Positions 27,001-39,000 of a stretch of 64,000 nt of DNA are shown piece after piece. The notes under the pieces were generated by a model. It was not told the origin of the DNA. It saw only the letters and a program-made list of their open reading frames with translations, and did not search any database. The stretch covers positions 27,320,205 through 27,384,204 of the forward strand of contig NC_031497.1 in assembly GCF_000237925.1 (NCBI RefSeq). The letters are read 5' to 3'. Made by a program: the position numbers and the translations under genes. The stretch's first letter is position 1. Each line of letters opens with the position of its first letter. Source of the stretch: Schistosoma mansoni (taxonomy: Eukaryota; Platyhelminthes; Trematoda; Strigeidida; Schistosomatidae).

Positions 27001-30000
27001 GAAGCTGAAAATATAAACTACTTGATTCTGACAAGTTGATCATCTCAAGAACTAAACATACTGGCCTCGATCCTTGGTTCTACACTGCTTATCAACCATA
27101 AAACAAGATGAAATAACTATCCAATCTTTTCATAGTTGAATGCGTGAGTCCATTGAAGTTAGACCACCATGGAAAACTCGGAAGCACTAGACGACCATTT
27201 CGTCCTATTGTGAGACTCCTCAGTGGAAGTGCGCATCCACGACCTCGCCTCGCGAGATTCGAACCCAGGACCTACCTATCCAATCTTTCTTAATCAACTG
27301 AATTCGGTTACTAATGTTGTTTCTTTTTTTGAAATCGTTGATTAAACTCTAGAACAATCCTTTTTACGCTTAAATAAGCGTTTTAATTAAATGCATTATG
27401 AAGACAAGAAAAAAAGAAACAAAAGAGAAGAGTAAATTAGGTCAGTTTTTTCGAATATTTTTTTGGGTTAACATCTCTTCAACCATATTTAGATAGATAT
27501 ATCTACCAAAGATAATAATTAGGTTAGTTGACTTGATGTTATGCAAATTATGTTGTGGGTAGATGAATAACTCCAATGATTAGATGTGTTAATCATGTAT
27601 ACATAAAGATGATTGAAAAGAAAGATTTAATGCTGAACACCAGTTTAGGTGTTCGGTAATCTTGGAGAAAGTGGTTGTCGTTTTTGGAGGTTTGAAGATA
27701 TATTATCTGGAGTCAGAGTCATTGATACATAGGCGTACCTGAAGAAATCGAGGCTTTTAGTGGGATTTGAAACCGCTTTAACTCAGCTTCACATTCTGAA
27801 ATGTTAGCATTAAGGTGTTTAGACTCTGGACTTATCTCCTATTGAATTATTTAATAGCTCTCAGAGTTGATTGATGGTATTAGACTAGGGGAGTATGATA
27901 TTAGTCTCCACTTATTGATCGATCACTTCGTTTATTGGCAACGGTGGTCGGCAGCCCATGCCCAGGCATTAGTAAGTAAGTAAACCAACTAGGATGAAAC
28001 ATAAGTTTGGAACTATCTGCTATCTCTCATTAAAGAGTATTCAATAACTTGGAAACATGAGGGAAATCGATTGTTACATTTGTACCTAATGTATTACAAA
28101 GATAAGCTTAGAAAGTATATAATTCACTGACAGTGAATGTAAAATATGATTGGTCACCAAGTGTGGACAATCAGGCCCTTAGCCTATTGACTATTAAATA
28201 TGTGTTTGTCTGGGACAGCAATTGATCAGTCTTTTAATAGCATATATACACAAGCTGGTGACCATCTGAACTCAGTAGCTAAGTGAATAACGCGATTGCG
28301 GTTGAAACGAACGGTATGATGGTTGAGTTTCGGAGTGAACATCGACTCTAGGATGCAGGCACATTCAGCTTACTAGTCTCAAATGGGACGAAACGCACGT
28401 TCCGGATTCCACTGCTAGTCATTATCCGTCTCTGCTTAAAGTTGGAAACCTAAATAATGATAGAGAGAGGGAAAGAAGGTTTGAAGAGAAACTTAATAAC
28501 TTCATTTTACTGGTGTTCGTAGCTTGAAATCTATTCATTGGTTCATAATAATGATAAATTTAGTTAGTGAGAACAACGATTCTAGTAGGATAACATGAAT
28601 TCATTTCTTTTCGTTTGGTACTTGTCAGCTACTTACAACCTGTGATATTCAAGATGGGTTTACTTTACATGCAAGGAAGAGTTTAGTTGGTAGCTATGTT
28701 GAAAACACATTAGTTTGGTATAGCCAGAGTGTAAATAAATTGAATAAATCGAATATGGTAAATATCTACCATATTCAGCAAGCACAATCAACAGGATGTT
28801 TAACATTGCATGATCCAGAACTTACCCGGCAACCAAACTATTAATTCTGTATAAAACAATATATTCAATAACACGACCAAAGGTCGACAAGCACCTCTTT
28901 CATATTACCACCAACTGTGTTTATAAGTTTAAGTGTACCTGTCAAAGCAACTACATTGGTCGAACAGAATGGAGAGAATATCTTAGATATTTTGATGAGT
29001 ATGTTTCAAAAAGCCGTAGAATAAGAGGGAGAAATGCAATTGCCAAACATCTTTTGGACACAAGACATAAGGTCGATACCTTGGAATCTTTCATAAGTGT
29101 TAATTAACAGTCCAACTTTAGTCTTCTGAAGATTGCTGAAGCTGTTACTATCAGGCATCATCAACCTAAGTCATGTATTCAAAATGAGATAGTTATTAAT
29201 CTTGCCTAAGCGACATATATTCCTTCGCTGTGGAGATTTGAGTAATTTCATGGTTGAAATCATTAGCCAATTGAAACTAAATCACCATGGAAAACCTGGA
29301 AGCACTCGACATCCGTTTCGTCTCAGTGTGGGACTCCTCAGTGGTGCGCATCCACGATCCCACAATAGAACGAAACGGCCGTCAAGTGCTTCCAGGTTTT
29401 CCAATGGTTGTCTAGCTTCAATTGATTCATGATTTCAACTATTAAAAAGACTATAATATCCACAAAACCCATTTTAATACTTCCTGTATCGCTTTTAGTG
29501 CTCCTGTATCTGACTCCAGTTAGATCGTTTCTGATTGTTATTGAAATATACATATCGTCAATCCCCGTATGTAATTAACGACTTAAATCATGTTAGTATA
29601 TAACGGAATTAAATAAGTCAATAACGAGAAAGGATTTTTGAATACATATACTTTGTATACTCTTTGATCTGGACTGGAAATCAGAGTAAAGAAGCGAAAT
29701 GAAGTGCAGTGGAGAAGGCATGTGAACCAACTTCATTTAATCAAGCGTTAATCTATATCTAAAGCCGAACAAAAATAAGTAACAAGCATATGGTGGATAG
29801 GATTCGAAGTGAACACATACGCTTACATAAAAACAATCAAGGTTGATAAGAGCATAATTAACAAGGTCAAAATGTGACTCAAGAAGAAGGGATAAAGTGA
29901 CCTGTCCGGAAGCTAGAATAAGCTCTATTTAGGCTTGACATAGCAACTAACACTACAAGCCTACACTTAATTCAAAATACAAATTGAATACAAATAGAAT

Positions 30001-33000
30001 TCATTAAGAGATGTCTACAGTGATTTGCATATAGGAGTTTATATGTACAGATCAGTCATAGACTTCACGCTACTGGAAATATGTTGAATTTAATATGAAT
30101 TACATGTCTCTGAAGTTTGAAGAAACTTATGACAGGGTGATGTTTTTTGATGAACTTCACATGAAAGTGAACTATAAGTAAACACTCGGTCTCCATTATT
30201 TGAACATCATAATAAGCTTAATTGAAGATATTTTGATTTGACAGTAAACATAACATAGACAGTCAGTGAGTTAGAATTCTGTATAATTATTTAGTGAGAA
30301 ACTGTAACCAGTGAAGTTCATCTGTGTCTGTTGTGAAACAGTAACTTAATGAATATAATAGCGAAAGGTGGTGCAATTTCGTGGATTGTTTAAAGTTAGA
30401 CATTATTATCGTTGGTGGCCGTGTTAATGGTCTAGAGGTTAGGTGTTCGAGCCCGAGGCCAATGGTCCTAGGTTCGTATCCCGCGTGCAAGATCGTGGGT
30501 GAGCACAACTGAGGTATCCTAAACTAGGATGAAACGGTCGTTTAGTGCTTCCAAATTTGCCATGATTGTCCAGTTTTAATTGACTCATGAATTCAACTAT
30601 TAAATGTTTAACTTAAGTTAAAACATTTTTATTGGATGAAGGGCTAAATATAACTCCCAATACTGCTTATTATATAAATTAATAATTTTCACTAAAATGT
30701 CTGAAAATATCACAAACATTTAGAGTTTGACAACACCTCAACCAGTAACATCTTCTATAATCGAAACATTCCAACCCAGTGAAATCAGAAGTCAGAAGCG
30801 AAGAGATTCAAAGTTAATATTTGATAGGCTATCTATATATCAAGAAGTAACTGATCTAAACTGGTTAACGGTTGTAGGAGAAGTTGAACACAGTGTACTC
30901 ACTAGTCATCTTGTACGGATACGTGATCGAGCGCCTTCAGCTAGATGAGTCCATGAAAACTAATATGTGGCGAACATCAAATGTCGAAGACTAACAGATC
31001 TATTGATTTAAGGAATTTACTTACCGTTACATGTCTCACTCTTCATTGTCAATGTTAGTCATGAAAATCTTTATTCACAATCTAATTATGGGTTAAGTTT
31101 ACTTAAGTCTTCCTAATTTTTTTTCTTTTTTTTTCTTTTCTCTTTTTCTTTTTCTTTTTTTTTCCGTAGGATGAAGTAAATCAGGTACTTACTTTAAACG
31201 TTTGGATTGAACAGGTAAACAGTAAATTCTTGTTATATGGAGAATTTTAAGAGGTTAATGTCTAGTTTCTTTTTCTAATTGTTAAGAACGAAATTAAGCA
31301 GATTTAGTGATAGGCAACTGGGTTATTCAAGATATCAAATTTTCCCTATATGAGACATGTTAATCATATATATATGAATCTATCATTTGATGTATCAAGA
31401 TACCCAATAGATTACACTATTGATATATGACAAAATGCTCGTTTTTTTGGAGGGGGTGGGGTTCCATAACTAGCCACTATTCTGACTTCCTGAAAAGTAG
31501 TGACTAAATAGAAGGCGGCCTATACTCCTACAGAAAGAGGTAACGGGCGTAAGTTAGTGACCAAATAAATAGCAACAAAGAGATTATCCACTAATCTGTC
31601 ATATGAGACTAATTAATTTTCATCTCATGATATAAACGACAGTATAATACAGTTCCTTATAAGTTTATACTGAATAGTTTAATATTATTTCGATAAGGAA
31701 ATCAACTGACGATCAAAATTTTAATGAGAATGTACATATAAGAAGGGGTTTTTTGGATATTACCTTAAGTTTAATAGTTGAGATCATGAATCAATTGAAG
31801 CCAGACTACCATTGTGGAGTCAACTAAGTCTGTTGTGAGATATTAACTCACAATGGTGGATGTGTCACTCAATTTCGTGGATTGGTGGAAGTTAGACATT
31901 AATACCGTTGGATGCCAGTCGGTTCAGTGTTCTAGAGCTTAAGCGCTCGTGTGAGAGACTGATAGGTCCTGGGTTGTAATCTGGCGAGGCGGGATCGTTG
32001 ATGCACACTATCACTGAGGAGTCCCACAATAGGACGAAACAGCATTCCAGGGCTTCCAGGTTTTCTATGGTGTTCTAGCTTTAATTGATTCATGATCTCA
32101 ACTAATAAAAAGAATATACATAGTCATAACATTTATGGATCAACTGTTACTTGATAAGTCTTAGAACGAATTGATTTTCATGACTTTAAAAGAAACAACT
32201 TTGTGCGCCTTCTCTAGGAACTGTGACGAATGCGAACACACAAGTGAGGACAATCGAATGTATTTCAACACAAAATTACAGCATATCTCATTAAAATCTG
32301 ACAATCATACAGTAAACAGTTAATTTGCAAACTATTAATCGATTGTCTCAATTATGACTGTTCCTTCTGCAACTATCAGTCCGTCGTCTCTGATTTCATA
32401 GTTCATGTATTTTCATACCAGTTGCGTTCCATTCCGGTTCCTCGCTTATCGATCTTCTACTGAAATACATTCAATGTCTGACCATCGTTGTATACTACTT
32501 ATATGGATATAATTAACCCACACCACAATATGAATTATTAAGGGCTATATTATTCGTAACTATTATCTGCCTATTGAAATAATAGTATTCATTCTATTAG
32601 CTAAGTCAATTGTATTCAGTTTATTGTATAGATGTTTCAATAATATTTGGTCTTATTTGATGTTATATGTATGTTATTTAAGGAGTAGTCTGTGTCAACA
32701 CTTAAAATAATGGTAGGGAGTGAATCAATTAAATATGTCGATTATTTCATTTACTTTGAGAATCTTATCATTCCTGATAGGTTGTGGTCTAAAGAAATCT
32801 TGGCGTAGATTCGAAAGATTTGATTAGCCATTGCCAACTCACTACACTTGGGGGTGTAGGGAAGCTATCGATCTAAAATGCCAAAGGAGTGGTAAACTAC
32901 ACAGAAGTTCTCTCCATCCTACTTTATGGCTATGACTATAAAAGATAGTTATGGGTTACTAGTATTCGACCATAGGTGTCTGTGAAGCACCAATCGTGCA

Positions 33001-36000
33001 TTTTGGGACCGATGGGAGAGAATTGTCGTAGTTAGGCATAAAGTTCTATGTAAATATGGCAAATCGACTGATGATGAATTTTTATCTGTCAAGGTAAACG
33101 GCATATCCGTCACCTATACCGAACCACCTCTTACCTCAATGGCTGACCGTTTTTGGTGCTTGTGTGAGTTGGGAGAGAGGTGGAATAGGCCAAACGAAGA
33201 AGTGACATGCATCCTTGACGTCCTCAACTTTTGGACCAAGCTACGTTATTAGGCGTGAACTATCTAGTTGGAGTCCTTGACAAATGGTTAAAGAATGTGT
33301 AAAATAAGTTGAGGAAGATTTATTTGTAGACTAGATTAACTTATGATATCACTAGACTAGTTGGTTTCCTAAAAGAAAATTAAACTGTTAATCCGCTGTT
33401 TGACTTTAATTGGTATGTATTTTAATGAACTACTTACAAATTAATCATAAGTAAATCACTTGAAGTTATTCTAAAAAAAGCTATTTTGAATTTGAATAAT
33501 TAACCATTTGCTGTGTATGGTTGGCGTCTAGCAATGGAGTCCAGGACGCGCCTTTCGTCCTATTTAAGACTCTTCAGCAATATATACCTGCATCCCAGAG
33601 TTAATGTTCGTTCCGGGATTCGAACCCCGTACCGTTTAGCTTCAATCACTATTACATCATCCATTTACCTACTAACTCTTGATAGCCACTAGCTTGTACA
33701 CATATGTCAATAAAAGACTGACCAATTAAAATCTTGAACATCAATAAGAAGATTCAACACAACTGATACCAAAATTTTGTTGTGTATGTTTGAATAGATA
33801 AACATTTTCATAGTTGAAAGCGTGAGTCAATTGAAGCTAGACCACCATGAAAAACCTGGAAGCACTGAACGGCCGTTTCGTCCTATTATGGGACTCCTCA
33901 GCACGGTGAACGGTTGCTCAACTTCGTGGATCAGTTGAAGTTAGACATAAACACAATCGGATGCCGGCTCATTGTTCTATCGGTTTAGGGCTCTGGCGCG
34001 AGACTGGTAGGTCCTGGGTTCGAATGTCGTGAGTGCGGGATCGTGGATGCGCGCTGCTGATGAGTCCCATAATAGGACGAAATGGCCGTCCAGTGCTTCC
34101 AGGTTTTCGATGGTGGTCTAACTTCAATTGACTCATGCTTTCAACTATGAAAATACTGAAATCTCCACAAAACCCCTTCTGATAATTAAGATAAACATTT
34201 GTTTACATCTTAATGATAATAAATGTCAAAATATCGTGCATGATGATGATACTTGATCTAATGCTATAACTGACCTATTGTAATAATAAATAAATGTTTC
34301 AATGATTGTAGGGTAATATGATTTTTGCTTCAATATGTAAGTGATATACATATATACATTGTCATTATGCCAATGTGTAAGAGTTCTCATTTATATTGAT
34401 TTATTGTTACTGAGTGACCTTTAAGAAAAACTATTTTTAAAGCTGATTATATCTACTTGGATTTATTATTATTATTATATGATATACCCATGTGGGCCAG
34501 GGTAATTTTGTATTGATTTTCAAGAGAAACAGACATCATCCAGACTTTCACATGACAACCCAAACAGTACAGCTTAATCCCGTTTAACAGGAGAATCAGA
34601 CACTACATGAGCTTCAACGCTACAATCTGAATGGTGCAGCTCAATCCCGTGGTGCAACCACACAGGTACCAATCACCCTGGTGGACAATTCGCACCATTC
34701 ATATGCACACTCACATCACATATATAATTATTCCAATCAGTGATCGTGTAAATTGATTATACACAGCATGAACAGGCCAAAGTTGACACATTCCGCTTAC
34801 ACGACAGTCAAATTCATTACTGTTAGCAGTGACGATATGCCTCACAACGCTCAAATGACAATGACCCTCGAGAACACGGAAAAGCAACCACCAGTATGAA
34901 TGAGATCGGTTGACCAGTTAACCAAATTTTCACATGAATAATCAGCAAAACTTGCCAAAGCAATGCCGAACCATCCATAATGTCAATGGCGAACCTCCAG
35001 TCTCACATAAGACATTCATACCTACATGTCAAGACAGCTTATGCTGCATACAACACATATGTAGGGTAGTAAGCGAAATAGCTCGGCCTGAAGCTTTAGA
35101 GCATAAAGAACGCTTAAAACTCATTGCCTAGTGTCGGAATACTAATACAAGACCACCAAGACCATTTTTATCGCATTTGCGAAATTTTCATGTTTCCAAC
35201 TTTCCAGACCCTGAGTTAGGTAATATCCATTTCTATTTGGATAACTTATATACAATACATAGTACATTTCTGTGGAGTTTTACATTCTAAGCAGGATGGT
35301 TTGGTCGTGAAGCTTTCATTGTTCTTCTGAACAATATCATTGGCATAAACTTCAGTTGTACCTGAAGTTTGTGCTAATGATGTGCTGACGATGACCAAAC
35401 CATCCAGCTCAGGGAAAAAAACTCCGCTTAAATCATCCATCTGAGCTACTAATCTTCCCCACCATTGTTAAACTAATTTCATTTGATTAGTACATTGAGT
35501 TTGTTGATCAGTAGACTTTTACTCTGATGATAGTGATAACCTGGACGCATACGCTTATAAGAAACAAGTGTAATGATAATTTAAAGTAATTTGAGTACAA
35601 CTCCCAGTTCCGAAACTATTTCAAAATGATCTTGTTGTTAAGGGCAACTAATCAAAGCAGACACAATTATTTAAGGATTCCTAATGAGAACTTCATCCAT
35701 TTCTCTGTTTCTTTTTCATCGTTTTTGAACATATACTTCATATAACATATTAAGTTCCTTGCCGAGGTTTAAAGCAACACGAGCTAAGTCTATTATCATA
35801 CTTTAAACTCAAAGATCTTACTTACTTACTTACGCCTGTCACCGCTCAATGAAGCACAGGTTGCCGGCCAACATACTCCAACCCACTCTGTCCTGGACAA
35901 TCCTTTTTAGTTCTATCCAATTCTTGTTCATTATTCTCATATCTATCTCCATTTCTCGGCGTAATGTGTTCTTTTTTATCTTCCTTTTCTCCTTTGACCT

Positions 36001-39000
36001 TGAGGATTTCAATTTAGGGCTTGCCTTGTGACGCAGTTAGGTGATTTACTCAATGTGTGTCCTATCCACTTCCGATACTTCTTCCTAATTTCTTGCTCCA
36101 CTACAATATGATTCGTTCTCTCCCATCGAAGGTTGTCCTTCTTTCAAAAACGCTAACCAGAAAAAAATAACCTCAAAGATCTTTTTTTCTCTTCTCTTTC
36201 TTCATAGGAATGGATTGATGAAAGACTTACATGGAATCCTCAAGATTATAATAATCTTTCAAGAATAAGAATTCCATGTCAAAAATTATGGTTACCAGAT
36301 ATTGTATTATATAATAGGTAAATGATTACATTATAGAAAATCATATTATTGTAATAAACTTTATTCAATTTGTATAGTTACATTAATGTGACGTCCTTGA
36401 TTTGTCTACCCACTTTTGTGCCGAGGGTAACTTATCTAATGTAGTATAAGACCTTGACACGATAGGCTGACTGGCTTAACCTTGAGGCTAGGATGCTTGA
36501 GTTCGAAGTGGGGGCAGAGAGACGAAAACTATTTCATCACCTGATTGGCTGACAGGCACGTGAGAGAAAGAAGACAAGACAACTGGAACACTATTAGCTT
36601 TATTCCCGAAATCCGATCTGGTACCCGAATTCAGATTAGTGTAAAAAGATACATGAATACATAGATGACTAACCCGATCACAACGTACAATTATGTCCAA
36701 AACTGGGGGATTAGAGTAGAAAATAGAGTACAAAATGTTACGTCTACATCACAATAGCTTTGGAACAGAAAACGCTATGGCAGTGAATCATACAATCAAA
36801 CGAAAGCTTATGATCTGTAGAATAGATTAGGGGACAAAGGTAAATGTTACTGTTATACAAGCTTTGAATTAAATGAAATAATAACGTCCCAAATAATAGC
36901 TTCCGTAGTTTGTTAAGGCTTCTTGTTTCTCTGTTCACATCAATTAATGATGACATTTAGATTCAAATTGAAAACATAGTACATTGAACAACTAGTTCCA
37001 TCGGTAATGTAATAGATTCATTTCAAAAAACTACTGGATGCTTGAATCGTCTCAATTTTGTATAGGACAACAATTGATCAGTCTCTTCTTGTTCGAATTG
37101 CCTGGATATTGCCCTTAAGTCATTAGCATTATAAACAGATATGGATGGTGACTTGTATTCATGTATATAAAATAAAAGTCATCTCATTGCACAAACTAGG
37201 GGTTATCTAGACTCAGTAGCTAAGTGGATATTTACCTCAAACGCCATCGTTTGAGGTAAATAGCACTAGGTTCAAGTCCTGGATTGAACGTCGACTTTAG
37301 GATGCAGGTACATCTAGATGACATGTCCCAGACAAGACAAGACGCGTCTTGAATTCCACTACTAGCCACCATCTATCTTTGTATATAATGATCTACATTC
37401 AACTTCAAATTTCAAATGAATGACTATTGTAGAAGTGCATTTTTGATCGATTCGGGTACATAATTCAATAAATTATGAAATCTATTGTTGGAATGAATTT
37501 AGATAAAATTCAGGTAAACTCAATGTTAAAAATAACAACTATTGGTTCAGTCCGTTAGTCGTCCAGCCATAAAGTAGGACCAGGCACATATATGCCGTCA
37601 CTCCTCTGTCCAGTGAGCAGTACGACTTCGCCTTCGGACCTTGGGTTTGCTGCTTTTAGTCTTACCGCTCTTCACAACCGACCTGCCTGGCATGTTAGGA
37701 CCTTGAAGAACGATTGTTCCAGCCAGTATGGCTCGATTAGTTCATCATGATAAGCAAGCACGACCACCACATCAACGTAACAGCAACGGTCGGGAACTAT
37801 TGGTTCGGTAGGATCTTGGGAATTAGGTAAAAACGGTCAGATCTTAAATCGTTGATGAACGAATCACGTACAAAACGAATATCCTTTAATTTTAGATAAC
37901 GTAGCTAATCGTTTATGTGTAGAGATATCATTCCAAATGATAAAGGAGTGTATTTTACAGGCTAGTAATCTTGTCTTTGAAATAAGAACACTTGACATTT
38001 CACGTCAAGGATCTAGTCACCTGAACAGGTATCACTCCTATATATCGTCATATTAAGTTCATCTATCTACTGGCATTCCAATATTTCATGTAAAAAATAC
38101 GAAACGCTTTTATCAAATCATAACATTCTCCTCGATCAGTGGAGTACAACTAGGTCTTTTGTGAGATAGTAACTCATTGAAGACAATGATAGACGGTGGC
38201 ACAATTTCGTGCATTGGTTAAAGTTAGACATGAACACCATTGGATGCCAGCCAGCTCAATGATCTAGAGATTAAACGTTCGCGCGCTGGACCGATAGGTC
38301 TTGTGTTTGAGTGTAGTGTGCGGGATCATGGATGAGAACTGTTGAGGAGCCTCATACTAAGACGAAACGGCCGTCCAGTGCTTCCACGTTTTCCATGATG
38401 ATCTAGCTTCAATTGACTCATGATTTCACCTATCAGTCTTTTCGAATTGTCAGATATGAAGAAAGAAACATAAAATATAAAGGTCATAGTAATGAAACCT
38501 GAATAATGATCAAGGAAAGGTGTTTAAAGGGAAGTAATAACTGATTATAGTTTGAAATTACTAAACACTACTTAATAAAGGAATGAAAAAAAAATCAAAG
38601 CAAACTACAAACGGTAATTAGGGTCAAGGAATGATGAAACAGGTTGGACGTATTGTTTTTTCACTCAAAGTTTAGGCTTGAATTAGTGGATTGTCAATGC
38701 CTCAGCAATGTATGGAACTTTGATTCGACCTCCCTTTGATCCAATTCATTTGACCATGTAGATTATTTTGAAAGAAGACTCCTTTGGAGCGATATGTTCA
38801 TAGTGTATGAATATAGAATTATGGTTCAGATAAGTTTTTGATAGGTAATTGTAAATTGGAAAGACAATAATCGAAACAAATATAGAAATTTTATAAACAA
38901 AGATGGATAGTGGTTAGCAGTGGAATCCAGTTTGACGCGTTTTTCGTCCCATTTTGGACTCGTCAGCTGAACGTACTTATATCTGAGTTGATGTTCACTC

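Noticed and set aside
30727-30948. Possible extra receptor exon
   Set aside because: No family homology, and exon 1 joins exon 2 without a gap in the alpha7 alignment.
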